Assembly (NCBI GenBank): GCA_004555915.1 | Contig: SFJM01000015.1 | Span: 1-59,227 of the forward strand | Source: Clostridiales bacterium | GTDB lineage: Bacteria; Bacillota; Clostridia; Oscillospirales; Butyricicoccaceae | Direction of reading: 5' to 3' | Length of the DNA stretch: 59,227 bases | Part shown: positions 44,212 to 52,780 of the stretch, in pieces | Layout: every line of letters begins with the position of its first letter | How positions within the stretch are numbered: position 1 is the first letter of the stretch | The notes under the pieces: generated by a model | What the model was told of the DNA's origin: nothing | Seen by the model: the letters and a program-made list of their open reading frames with translations, nothing else | Databases searched by the model: none | Translations under genes and position numbers: made by a program

Positions 44212-44243
44212 AAAAAAACAGCACCGTCACTGAAACGGTGCTG
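44212..44243 (-). terminator. Terminator of the SLH lysozyme gene
   Basis: CAGCACCGT-TTCAGTG-ACGGTGCTG stem followed by TTTTTTTG on the minus strand. Confidence 0.9.
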
Positions 44244-44263
44244 TCCATCTGCATTTTAGGGGA

Positions 44264-45715
44264 TCAGATAAAATATTCCATCAGAATATATGCCATTTCC
44301 GCACGGGTACATGCCTTCTGCGGATAGAAATAGCTGGTTTTTTCCAGGGAAACATATCCCAGCATGCCCTTGTAATTTGCCCACTTGACGGCATTGACTG
44401 CCCAGGAGGAAATGCTGGACGCATCAGAGAAGCTTACCGCCTTGCCGGAGGTAGGCTTGCCGTCATAATTGTGCATGATAACCACTGTCTGCTCATGGGT
44501 GACATTATTTTCCGGACCGAATTTCTGGGAAGAATAGCCGGATACATAACCCTTGTTATATGCCCAGCAGACTGCATTATAATACCAGGCGCTCTTGCTG
44601 ACATCCTTAAACGGAATCGTTCCGCTGACCGCCGGCTTGCCTGCACGGTTGTACAGAATCTGTGCCACCTGCGCACGGGTCAGGCTGCTGTTCGGAGAAA
44701 ACTTATTGCTGCTGGTACCTACCATCAGGCCATTGTCATAGACATACTGCACAGAGTTTTTATACCATGCGCTGGAGCTGACATCAGTAAAGATGGAGCT
44801 GACAGAGGAATTATCCGATATTGTCTTATCGCCGTATTCCGGCCAGTAGGTATTTTTCGCCTGATTGCCGCGGGATTTCGCAACACTGTCCTTACTGGCC
44901 GGTACTTCATAATAATAGCACCAGTAATAGCCTGCATCATATGCACCGTCAGCGGAATTTGCAAAGGACTTCATCTTGTTGTTGATGGTCTTACCGTTCC
45001 ACAGATAATCGCTGTCGTTGGCAGACAGCTCCTTTTTCAGGTAATTGAGCTGTCCGGTCAGAGATGTCCAGCTGTAGCCATTCTCATCGCACCAGTTTTT
45101 CAGTGCAGTAAATCTCTCGTTATGCCACTGGCAGATACCATAACTGGTATTGTTGTCGCCATAGCAGTTGGGATTGAAATTGGATTCTGCCTTGATGTTG
45201 GCAAGCACGCCACTGGCTGCTGCCGCATTGTAGCCCATATTCTTGATAAAAAATTCAAAGATGGTATCCGCGTTTGCATTTGACGCGGACTGCTGCGCGC
45301 GAACCTCGCCGTCCGTACTGCCTGCCTGCTCACTGCGCTGTGCCAGAACATACGGCAGCTCTGCCACACTGTCAGCCAGCACATATGTATTGCTGTCCCA
45401 CTGGGGGATATACTCATAATAGAAATCATCCGTCGTGCTGTAATCACTGCGGTTAACCCATGTAACCGGAATGTCCGCCACAGTACCGTCAGCCAGTGCC
45501 GCTGTCACGGTCTGCGGCATCTGGGCAGTCAGTTCCTCTTCCGCCTGACCCAGCGTAAAGGTAACGGCGCCAATTTCCTGGCCTGCCTGTTCAAAGCCTG
45601 TAATGGTCTGTACTGTCTCCGGCGCAATGTCCGCAGCCAAAGCTGCTGTCGGCAGCATCCCGGCAATGCAGGATACTGTTAATGCTATTGCGCCGAACCG
45701 CTTCACTGTTATCAT
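44264..45715 (-). CDS. SLH-anchored phage-tail-type lysozyme
   Basis: A 483-residue secreted protein: signal peptide (1-27), an Ig-like region (about 30-125), a lysozyme domain of the phage-tail type (about 148-285: GVLANIKAESNFNPN, TSYGICQWHNERF) and three S-layer homology repeats (ISSIFTDVSSSAWY, IPFKDVSKSAWYYNAV, SFSDASSISSWAVNAV). SLH repeats hold proteins on pyruvylated wall polymer. It may remodel the wall or act as a muramidase. GAGAGGAG precedes the ATG. Confidence 0.85.
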   Translation of the reverse strand: MITVKRFGAIALTVSCIAGMLPTAALAADIAPETVQTITGFEQAGQEIGAVTFTLGQAEEELTAQMPQTVTAALADGTVADIPVTWVNRSDYSTTDDFYYEYIPQWDSNTYVLADSVAELPYVLAQRSEQAGSTDGEVRAQQSASNANADTIFEFFIKNMGYNAAAASGVLANIKAESNFNPNCYGDNNTSYGICQWHNERFTALKNWCDENGYSWTSLTGQLNYLKKELSANDSDYLWNGKTINNKMKSFANSADGAYDAGYYWCYYYEVPASKDSVAKSRGNQAKNTYWPEYGDKTISDNSSVSSIFTDVSSSAWYKNSVQYVYDNGLMVGTSSNKFSPNSSLTRAQVAQILYNRAGKPAVSGTIPFKDVSKSAWYYNAVCWAYNKGYVSGYSSQKFGPENNVTHEQTVVIMHNYDGKPTSGKAVSFSDASSISSWAVNAVKWANYKGMLGYVSLEKTSYFYPQKACTRAEMAYILMEYFI

Positions 45716-45985
45716 TCAAATGCTCCTCTCACCTTTTTTCTCTCTATCTCAACCAATGGTATGCATTTCACTGAATGATTTCATGTTAACAAATTTTTCC
45801 CATTTTGTAAACGCCCTGTAACCAGATTCTTTGAAAAATTTTCGCTCTATCTGAAAATTTTCCCGTTTTTCCGTATGAATGTTCGGTTTTTTTGATATAA
45901 ATTGGAAATTTTTCGCAACATACAGATCTCACGCGCAATATGTAGGCCAGCCTCCCGATACACCCGACAGCAGGAGGCTGCCGTT

Positions 45986-46549
45986 TCAGGCTGCTGCAAT
46001 CAGCTCAAGCAGCGGAATCCCCGTTTCAAACATCCTTTTATAGCACGCGGTGCAGCTCCTGTATGAATCAAAAATTTTCTGTGCCTCTTCCGCATCTCCA
46101 TAGCATTTCCAATGTCCACAGCAGGTATAATTCTGTCCCTGGTTCTGTATAAAACCAATGACATCCCGCAGCGGATATCCCAGGAAAATCCCGATTTCAT
46201 GGGGAAAATCTGACCGGACACACAGTCTGCGCGACAGCTGGCACAGGACATGCTCCATCCCCTGCGCCATATCATACCCCTGTCCGGACAGGAAATCCTG
46301 TACTGCCTGCTGTGCCAGCACCTGCTGTACCCATGCCCGGCGGCAGACATAAATCAGGCAGCTTCCCGTCCTCCGACACCGTTTCAGCACCCGGATCTGC
46401 AGCCCGCCGGGCCGAAGCTTCCGGTTCCATGCAAACATGGCAGGAAACAGCTCCGGCGTTTCCGTACAACGGAACAGATTGGCCGGCTTGATCCCGGCAA
46501 GTGTCGGTGCGCAGGATTCAACCAACATGGATTCCAGTGTTTGATTCAT
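45986..46549 (-). CDS. DUF3793 protein, probably iron-regulated
   Basis: A 187-residue protein of the DUF3793 pattern: CAPTLAGIKPANLF at the start, later HEIGIFLGYPLRDVIGFI and an end with YTCCGHWKCYGDAEEAQKIF. The family is common in Clostridia, often near ferrous-iron transport genes, with no known activity. GGGAGGG precedes ATG 46549. Two TTAG-N6-CTAA palindromes sit in its promoter and leader, typical of DtxR-type iron or manganese repressors, so it is probably induced by metal shortage. Confidence 0.8.
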   Translation of the reverse strand: MNQTLESMLVESCAPTLAGIKPANLFRCTETPELFPAMFAWNRKLRPGGLQIRVLKRCRRTGSCLIYVCRRAWVQQVLAQQAVQDFLSGQGYDMAQGMEHVLCQLSRRLCVRSDFPHEIGIFLGYPLRDVIGFIQNQGQNYTCCGHWKCYGDAEEAQKIFDSYRSCTACYKRMFETGIPLLELIAAA

Positions 46550-46604
46550 TTGATTCCCTCCCTGTGACGGTATCCGTTCTAACGGCAGTATACCCAAAGT
46601 GTTA

Positions 46605-46702
46605 TTAGTTTACGCTAACTTTTTCTGTAAAAAAAGAAAGGCTTCTCCAAATTATTAGCCAATGCTAATTTATAAAATAGCAAATATTACCGCATCTGTC
46701 AA
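46605..46702 (-). promoter_or_regulatory. DUF3793 gene promoter with two TTAG-N6-CTAA operators
   Basis: Minus strand: TTGACA (46697-46702), 17 bases, TATTTT (46674-46679). TTAGCCAATGCTAA (46655-46668) lies just downstream of the -10 and TTAGTTTACGCTAA (46605-46618) further into the leader. Both are inverted repeats with the same half-site, TTAGy. Confidence 0.7.
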
Positions 46703-46719
46703 GCCCTGCTGCACAGGTT

Positions 46720-46755
46720 AAAAAAATCCCTCTGTCCAAACACCGGACAGAGGGA
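46720..46755 (-). terminator. Terminator of the HAD gene
   Basis: TCCCTCTGTCC-ggtgttt-GGACAGAGGGA stem followed by TTTTTTTAA on the minus strand. Confidence 0.9.
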
Positions 46756-46816
46756 GCGGATATACATCATGCATAATACTTTTTATGTCGGTTCTGTTTG
46801 AAACGGTGGAACCCCT

Positions 46817-47401
46817 TTAGTTCTTCTTTTTCTTCTCCCATTCCTCCCATGGAATGAGCACATCCCCACGGACAATCCATGCGGTATCCGCCAGCCGTGC
46901 CAGTGGCGTATCTGACAGGGAATCGGAATAAAAGGTTTCAATCGGCACCTTGCCGAATTTCTCATAAAACCGGCGCACCTTTTCTTCTCCCCAGCAGTTG
47001 ACGCCGGTATAGATACCGGTATGCGGGTCCACACGGGAGGCCATCAGGTACTTGATGCCAAGCTGCTCACAGGCCGGCTTCAATAAAAATTCCGGCGAAG
47101 CGGAAATGATGACATCATCTTCCCGTCGGGTCTTTTCCAGATACCATGACTTGATATTTTTCAGATGGCTGCGCCAGAAATCCTGCACCAGCCTGTCTGT
47201 ATCGCCTACTGCACGCAGGAAATGATACATCTGCTGTTTAAACCGTGTCTTATCAATGACCTTTGCCTGATACAGGGCAAAGGCAACTGCGGTTCCGGGC
47301 CAGCTGTATACCATGAGCGGCCTGTGCCGCAGGCAGTAGAAATAGAAGTCCACGGTACTGTCACCATGGTAAATCGTCTGGTCAAAATCATATACGTTCA
47401 T
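46817..47401 (-). CDS. HAD-superfamily phosphatase (SerB/HAD-IB type)
   Basis: A 194-residue protein starting MNVYDFDQTIYHGDSTVDF with the nucleophile Asp in DFDQT, a central ISASPEFLLKP with motif II Ser, and motif III/IV EEKVRRFYEKFG followed by YSDSLSDTPLAR. HAD-IB enzymes dephosphorylate serine phosphate or related small molecules; the substrate here is unknown. ATG 47401 follows GGAGAG. It lies 26 bases after degV in the same orientation. Confidence 0.85.
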   Translation of the reverse strand: MNVYDFDQTIYHGDSTVDFYFYCLRHRPLMVYSWPGTAVAFALYQAKVIDKTRFKQQMYHFLRAVGDTDRLVQDFWRSHLKNIKSWYLEKTRREDDVIISASPEFLLKPACEQLGIKYLMASRVDPHTGIYTGVNCWGEEKVRRFYEKFGKVPIETFYSDSLSDTPLARLADTAWIVRGDVLIPWEEWEKKKKN

Positions 47402-47427
47402 ACTTGATTCTCTCCGTTGCAATAAGC

Positions 47428-48318
47428 TCAGTCATGTGATTGGATTTCCTCTGTTTCCATATCTGCTGCTTCCCTGCAGAAGCATACGCCGATGGCATCC
47501 GGGCCTGCATGTGCGCCGATGACCTGATTGAGCACAATTAATTCCGCATGACTCACGCCGGCATGCCTGAGCAGGTACTTTGCCAGCTCCTCCGCATCCT
47601 CCCGGCAATCCCCATGGCTGATATATACCGCACCTCCCTCAGGAAGCTGCGCTGCCAGCTGGCGTTCCAGCAGTTCCAGTGTTTTTTTACGTCCACGTAT
47701 CTTTTTGCCCGGTACCAGCCCGCCTGCTTCGATACGCAGCAGCTGGCACATGCTTCCCCGGGACCCAAACCGGGAATGCTGCTGCTCTATGTCTCCATTG
47801 CGCTGCAAATACTTCGGGTCATCCACCAGAACATACTGGGCAATCCGGCTGCGGTAGGCTTCTGCCCATTCCGCCAGCTGTTCCGCTGTCATGCCTTCCG
47901 CTTTCCGTTTGACCGCTTCACGCACCAGCAGCGCCTGTCCGCCGGAAACCGCAAGGGTATCCACACAATAAATTTCATTGTCATATCGTTCCTGCAGCTC
48001 TTTGGCCGCCATGCAGGCGGTCTGATACTGCTCACTCAGCCGGGAGGAAAGTCCAAAATAAACAACATCCCGCCTGGATTTTAAAATCCCCTCAAAAACA
48101 CTGGTAAACGCTGTCTGATCCGCAGGAGCGGTGGTGATGATTCTGCCAGCCCGCAGCTGCTGATAAAAGTCTGAAAAGGATACAGTTCTGCCGAAATCAT
48201 CCTCCGCGGTATCCCAGCCGTCAACCGTGAATCGGAGCGGTACCGTACAGATGCCGTTCTGGAGCAGGAACGCTTCCTCCAGATCGGGTACGGAATCCGT
48301 GACAATAACATATCCCAT
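47428..48318 (-). CDS. DegV family fatty-acid-binding protein
   Basis: A 296-residue DegV-fold protein: VIVTDSVPDLEEAF at the start, TTAPADQTAFTSVFE for the ligand pocket, and CVDTLAVSGGQALLV. FakB-type DegV proteins bind fatty acids and hand them to FakA for phosphorylation, but the specificity here is unknown. GGAGGG precedes the ATG. It stands between the VOC and HAD genes on the same strand, possibly as one transcript. Confidence 0.88.
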   Translation of the reverse strand: MGYVIVTDSVPDLEEAFLLQNGICTVPLRFTVDGWDTAEDDFGRTVSFSDFYQQLRAGRIITTAPADQTAFTSVFEGILKSRRDVVYFGLSSRLSEQYQTACMAAKELQERYDNEIYCVDTLAVSGGQALLVREAVKRKAEGMTAEQLAEWAEAYRSRIAQYVLVDDPKYLQRNGDIEQQHSRFGSRGSMCQLLRIEAGGLVPGKKIRGRKKTLELLERQLAAQLPEGGAVYISHGDCREDAEELAKYLLRHAGVSHAELIVLNQVIGAHAGPDAIGVCFCREAADMETEEIQSHD

Positions 48319-48336
48319 AATATTACTCCCTCCGCG

Positions 48337-48705
48337 TCAGTCTGCCGGAATAATTTCAATCCAGTAATTATCCGGGTCATTGATAAAATAGATGCCCATT
48401 GCCGGGTTTTCAAAGCAGATACAGCCCATTTCCTGATGCTTTGCATGTGCTGCCTCAAAATCATCCACCCGCAATGCCAGATGGAATTCATTTTCACCCA
48501 GATTATATGCCTGGGGATGCTCCTTCAGCCAGGTCAGTTCCAGCAGGTGCGGCGTCGTGCCGTCACCCAGGAATGCAATGATAAAATCACCGCTTTCCGG
48601 CTGAATGCGGCGTGTCTCGGTCAGGCCCAGTGCTTCCTGATAAAATGCGATGGATTCCTCCAGATTTTTTACATTGAAGTTGTTATGTGCAAACGTGAAT
48701 TTCAT
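48337..48705 (-). CDS. VOC-family lactoylglutathione lyase-like protein
   Basis: A 122-residue glyoxalase-fold protein: KFTFAHNNFNVKNLEESIAF, the metal-side LLELTWLKEHPQAYNLGENE and the C-terminal IYFINDPDNYWIEIIPAD. The two beta-alpha-beta-beta-beta halves and likely metal ligands His6 and Glu (LLELT, WIEI) are in place, so a lyase or dioxygenase role is possible; methylglyoxal removal is the usual guess. AAGGAGG precedes the ATG. Confidence 0.88.
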   Translation of the reverse strand: MKFTFAHNNFNVKNLEESIAFYQEALGLTETRRIQPESGDFIIAFLGDGTTPHLLELTWLKEHPQAYNLGENEFHLALRVDDFEAAHAKHQEMGCICFENPAMGIYFINDPDNYWIEIIPAD

Positions 48706-48803
48706 GTGATATATCCTCCTTGAACCGTCAGGTTTCGATGATTAATTCTATTATACGTGGAATGACATACTTTCGCAATGGCTGGAAGGATAAAATATTC
48801 CGT

Positions 48804-48840
48804 AAAAAAATCCCCGAATCCGAGCGGAAACGGGGATTTT
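48804..48840 (-). terminator. Terminator of gdhA
   Basis: TCCCCGTTTCCG / CGGATTCGGGGA stem followed by TTTTTTT on the minus strand. Confidence 0.85.
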
Positions 48841-48883
48841 GCTTATATAGCTGGTATGGTTTTAAAGGCTATTATGAGAATGA

Positions 48884-50227
48884 TTACATTACACCCTGTG
48901 CCTTCATTGCCTCAGCAACCTTCAGGAAGCCAGCGATGTTTGCACCTGCAACCAGGTTGCCCTCGCAGCCGTATTCCTTGGCAGCAGCAGCAATGTTATG
49001 GTAAATGTTAACCATGATCTGATGCAGCTTGTTGTCAACCTCTTCGAAGGTCCAGGACAGACGCTGGGAGTTCTGGCTCATTTCCAGAGCAGAGGTAGCT
49101 ACGCCGCCTGCATTTGCAGCCTTAGCCGGAGCGAACAGAACGTTGTTGCTCTGGAATACAGCAACAGCTTCCGGAGTGGACGGCATGTTAGCGCCTTCGC
49201 CAACTGCCATAACGCCGTTAGCAACCAGTGCCTTTGCGTCATCCTCGTTGATTTCGTTCTGGGTAGCGCACGGCAGAGCGATGTCGCACTTTACAGTCCA
49301 GATGCCCTTGCCTTCGAAGTACTTCGCAGACGGAACTGCCTCAACATACTCCTTGATACGGCCGCGGCGAACTTCCTTGATTTCCTTGACAACATCCAGG
49401 TTGATGCCGTTCTCGTCAACGATGTAACCGTTGGAGTCAGACAGAGCGATAACCTTTGCGCCCAGAGCAGTTGCCTTCTGGGTAGCGTAGATTGCTACGT
49501 TGCCGGAACCGGAGATAACAACGGTCTTGCCCTCGAAGGAAGTACCATGATCCTTCAGCATAGCGTCAACCAGGTAGCACAGGCCGTAACCGGTAGCTTC
49601 GGTACGAGCCAGGGAACCACCCCACTGCAGGCCCTTGCCGGTCAGAACGCCAACGTACTCGTTGCGGATACGCTTGTACTGGCCGAACATATAGCCGATT
49701 TCACGTGCGCCAGTGCCGATATCGCCAGCCGGTACGTCGGTGTCAGCACCGATATGGCGGCACAGCTCAGTCATAAATGCCTGGCAGAAACGCATGACTT
49801 CAGCGTCAGACTTGCCCTTCGGGTCGAAGTCAGAACCACCCTTGCCGCCGCCGATCGGCAGGCCGGTCAGGCTGTTCTTGAAGATCTGCTCGAAGCCCAG
49901 GAACTTGATGATGGAAGCGCATACGGACGGATGCAGACGGATACCGCCCTTGTACGGTCCGATTGCAGAGTTGAACTGGTAACGGAAACCACGGTTAACC
50001 TGAACCTTGCCGTTGTCATCAACCCAAGCGACACGGAACTGGATGCCGCGTTCCGGCTCAACGATGCGCTCGAACACGCCTGCCTCTACCAGGTCCGGAC
50101 GACGCTCAGCTACCGGCTGGAGGGACTCCAGAACTTCGTAGACTGCCTGCTGGAATTCCGGCTCACCAGCATTGCGCTTTACAACGGTGTCATAGACACC
50201 CTGCAGATAGGTGTTAGTAATAGCCAT
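48884..50227 (-). CDS. gdhA: NADP-specific glutamate dehydrogenase
   Basis: A 447-residue hexameric enzyme that makes glutamate from 2-oxoglutarate and ammonium. The catalytic region reads PIGGGKGGSDFDPKGKSDAE with the active Lys, followed by DVPAGDIGTGAREIGYM and the nucleotide site VISGSGNVAIYA. ATG 50227 follows GGAGGAAAA; ATG 50248 overlaps the ribosome-binding site. Heavy use of a few codons suggests strong expression. With icd it joins carbon flow to nitrogen assimilation. Confidence 0.96.
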   Translation of the reverse strand: MAITNTYLQGVYDTVVKRNAGEPEFQQAVYEVLESLQPVAERRPDLVEAGVFERIVEPERGIQFRVAWVDDNGKVQVNRGFRYQFNSAIGPYKGGIRLHPSVCASIIKFLGFEQIFKNSLTGLPIGGGKGGSDFDPKGKSDAEVMRFCQAFMTELCRHIGADTDVPAGDIGTGAREIGYMFGQYKRIRNEYVGVLTGKGLQWGGSLARTEATGYGLCYLVDAMLKDHGTSFEGKTVVISGSGNVAIYATQKATALGAKVIALSDSNGYIVDENGINLDVVKEIKEVRRGRIKEYVEAVPSAKYFEGKGIWTVKCDIALPCATQNEINEDDAKALVANGVMAVGEGANMPSTPEAVAVFQSNNVLFAPAKAANAGGVATSALEMSQNSQRLSWTFEEVDNKLHQIMVNIYHNIAAAAKEYGCEGNLVAGANIAGFLKVAEAMKAQGVM

Positions 50228-50644
50228 TTTAGATTTTCCTCCATACATTATGGTTTAATCACATCTTCGGTTAATAATGATACCACAAGTTTGGCAATTT
50301 GAAAATACAAAAATTGCAAAATTCATAATTTTTTTCTAAATCACTATTTTTTCGAGTTTATTCCTTCTTATTTTTGATTACTATTCCCTCATTTTCATAA
50401 AAAAAGACGGAATATCCTGCAAAACCACCGATTATGCAGTCAATTATGCCCGTATTATCATTTTTGCACATTTTCCTGCAAAACCATAAATTTACTACTT
50501 TTTGAGTATAATCATGCCGTTTTTAACCCACACTGTAACATTATTTCCTATCAATCCCCCTATTTTTAACAACAATTTTGCAGGAAAAAAGTTTTCACGC
50601 TGCAAATCCCTGTTCCGACCATTTTCCCCGCGCTTCTCCCTTCA
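50228..50644. other. AT-rich gdhA-cls intergenic region with a repeated TCCTGCAAAACCA motif
   Basis: No gene is visible. TCCTGCAAAACCA occurs twice exactly (50415-50427 and 50474-50486), with a third partial inverted copy TTTTGCAGGA (50576-50585). A TATCAT near 50275 could be the gdhA -10. Confidence 0.6.
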
Positions 50645-50673
50645 TTGACTTTTCCGGCACAAATGGGTATCAT
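50645..50673 (+). promoter_or_regulatory. cls promoter
   Basis: TTGACT (50645-50650), 17 bases, TATCAT (50668-50673), 42 bases before the cls ATG. Confidence 0.65.
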
Positions 50674-50714
50674 GGGATAGACAATGAATTTCCGCTCTGG
50701 AAAGGAGGTTCCGG

Positions 50715-52277
50715 ATGAAAAAAACAGAAATCGCACAGGAAGCCCGACGCCGCGTGAGAAAATCCCTGTTCAGCTTCCTGTTCAACCGCCTGACCATCAG
50801 TGCCTTTCTGGTTCTGCTGCAGTTTGCCGTCCTGTTGTTTATCCTGTCAGAGCTGCAGGGACGTATGCTCCATATCTATCAGGCATTACAAATTATCAGC
50901 ATACTGGTTATCATCTGGCTGATCCGCAAGCCGGATAATCCTGCGTATAAAATCCCATGGATTATCATTATTTTCGCATTTGCCCCCTTTGGCACGTTAT
51001 TTTACCTGTTCTGGGGCAACACTCCGTTTAACCGTGCACGGCTGGTGAAACTCAAGCCGCTTCATGTAGACCGCTTTGAGCAGTTTTGTGCTTCGGATAC
51101 CCGCAGCCTGTGTACCAGTCTGCCACGATTCCGGCGCAACTGTGAATACCTGCAAAATATTGCAGATATGCCGGCCTGGAAAAATACTGCTTCAGAATTT
51201 TTCCCTCTGGGAGAATATATGTTCCAATCCATGCTGCTGGAGCTGCAAAAAGCGGAACGCTTTATCTTTATGGAGTATTTCATCATTGAGCCCGGTATCA
51301 TGTGGGATTCCATTCTGGAAATCCTGAAGGAAAAGGCTGCTGCCGGCGTGGAAGTCCGGGTCATGTATGATGATGTGGGATGTATGTCCACCCTTCCCAT
51401 GGGTTATCATAAAAAGCTGAAAGCCATGGGCATTCAGGTTGTCCGCTTCAACCGATTCCTGCCTATGCTCAACACCTATCTGAATTACCGCGACCACCGG
51501 AAAATTTGCGTCATTGATGGCAATGTAGGATATACCGGCGGTATCAATCTGGCAGACGAATATATCAATAAAAAGGAACGCTTTGGACACTGGAAGGACA
51601 GCGCCGTCAAGCTGACCGGCAGTGGAGTTGTCAACCTGACCGCTCTGTTTTTACAGCTGTGGGACTTTTCTGTCGGCTCTGAGACCTATGATATTTCCCA
51701 CTATGCTCCAACCGTGCTGGCACCCAGTGATGGCTATGTACAGGCCTTTGCGGATTCCCCACTGGACAATTTCAATGTCAGTGAAATCGTATTTATGAAT
51801 ATTATTTCCAGTGCAACCCGAAGTGTGTATATCACCACGCCTTATCTGACACTGGATAATGAAATGATTACCGCTCTGTGTACAGCTGCCCAGTCCGGCA
51901 TTGATGTTCGTATTGTCACCCCCGGTATTCCGGATAAGAAAACCGTTTATGCCGTGACACGTTCCTATTATCGCCAGCTGATTGAAGCCGGTGTACGGAT
52001 TTATGAATACACTCCCGGCTTCCTGCATGAAAAAATGATTGTAGCAGACCATGACATTGCGGTTGTGGGTACCATTAATATGGATTTCCGCAGCTTTTAT
52101 CTGCATTTTGAATGCGGCACGGTATTTTACCGTTCCTCTGTGGTAGATAAAGTCCGTGATGATATTTTGGAAACCATCGGCAAATCCCAGGAAATCGACA
52201 AACAATGGCTTGACAGCTATCCATGGATCAAATCCATCGGTGCTTCTCTGTTATCCCTGTTTGCCCCGCTGTTATAA
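50715..52277 (+). CDS. cls: Cardiolipin synthase
   Basis: A 520-residue phospholipase-D-type enzyme that joins two phosphatidylglycerols. Two N-terminal helices (about 30-55 and 60-100) lead to two HKD motifs: HRKICVID in YRDHRKICVIDGNVGYTGG and HEKMIVAD in FLHEKMIVADHDIAVVGT. The protein ends with a hydrophobic tail. AGGAGG precedes the ATG. Anionic lipid supply fits the LtaS-like enzymes elsewhere in the window, which use phosphatidylglycerol. Confidence 0.94.
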   Translation: MKKTEIAQEARRRVRKSLFSFLFNRLTISAFLVLLQFAVLLFILSELQGRMLHIYQALQIISILVIIWLIRKPDNPAYKIPWIIIIFAFAPFGTLFYLFWGNTPFNRARLVKLKPLHVDRFEQFCASDTRSLCTSLPRFRRNCEYLQNIADMPAWKNTASEFFPLGEYMFQSMLLELQKAERFIFMEYFIIEPGIMWDSILEILKEKAAAGVEVRVMYDDVGCMSTLPMGYHKKLKAMGIQVVRFNRFLPMLNTYLNYRDHRKICVIDGNVGYTGGINLADEYINKKERFGHWKDSAVKLTGSGVVNLTALFLQLWDFSVGSETYDISHYAPTVLAPSDGYVQAFADSPLDNFNVSEIVFMNIISSATRSVYITTPYLTLDNEMITALCTAAQSGIDVRIVTPGIPDKKTVYAVTRSYYRQLIEAGVRIYEYTPGFLHEKMIVADHDIAVVGTINMDFRSFYLHFECGTVFYRSSVVDKVRDDILETIGKSQEIDKQWLDSYPWIKSIGASLLSLFAPLL

Positions 52278-52318
52278 CACCCCTGGCAAAATCAAGCAGT
52301 GAAAGGAATCTTCTCCTC

Positions 52319-52552
52319 TCACTGCTTTTTTATTTGATTTCTGTCAGGTTCCTCTTCTTCAAACCGAAACAGCTCATTCGGCGTACATTCCAGCAGCTGG
52401 CAAATCGCTTCAATATTCTCATACCGGATGGATGCTGTCTGATTATTTACCATTTTATTAAAATTCTGATAGCTCATTCCCAGCTGTTTATAAAGCCAGT
52501 ATTTGGTATGTCCACGCTGCTGTAACAGCTCCAGTACATTCAGCCGTATCAT
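52319..52552 (-). CDS. Small XRE/Cro-type helix-turn-helix regulator
   Basis: A 77-residue DNA-binding protein: ELLQQRGHTKYWLYKQLGMS, then YQNFNKMVNNQTASIRYENIEAICQLLECTPNELF, with a Glu-rich tail. ATG 52552 follows AGGAGGG; the longer frame to 52645 crosses its own operator sites. Two palindromes with ATCTAATG half-sites lie directly upstream, so it probably represses itself. Confidence 0.85.
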   Translation of the reverse strand: MIRLNVLELLQQRGHTKYWLYKQLGMSYQNFNKMVNNQTASIRYENIEAICQLLECTPNELFRFEEEEPDRNQIKKQ

Positions 52553-52570
52553 ACAAAAATCCCTCCTGAT

Positions 52571-52647
52571 ATCTAATGTTTCCATTAGATAGTAAAGGAA
52601 TTCGCTCATTGACATATAGATTTTCACATTATATAATGTAAACATTA
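52571..52647. promoter_or_regulatory. TAATG-N4-CATTA operators of the small XRE gene
   Basis: ATCTAATG-tttc-CATTAGAT (52571-52590) is a perfect 8-bp inverted repeat; TAATG-taaa-CATTA (52634-52647) is a shorter copy next to a minus-strand TATAAT (52628-52633). They lie 18 and 81 bases before the ATG. Confidence 0.65.
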
Positions 52648-52734
52648 GACAGTATTCATTCTGTCATAATGATAGAAATGATACGGCAATTGGGGATGCC
52701 CCGCATCCGTTATGCGGGATAGCATTTCGGGGAC

Positions 52735-52773
52735 AAAAAACAGCAGCGAGAGGAGAGGTTCCAATCGCTGCTG
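52735..52773 (-). terminator. Terminator of the KPVMYLYP membrane protein gene
   Basis: AACAGCAGCGA / TCGCTGCTGTT stem followed by TTTTG on the minus strand. A separate hairpin, CCCGCAT-ccgtt-ATGCGGG, lies at 52700-52718. Confidence 0.8.
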
Positions 52774-52780
52774 TTTGGTT

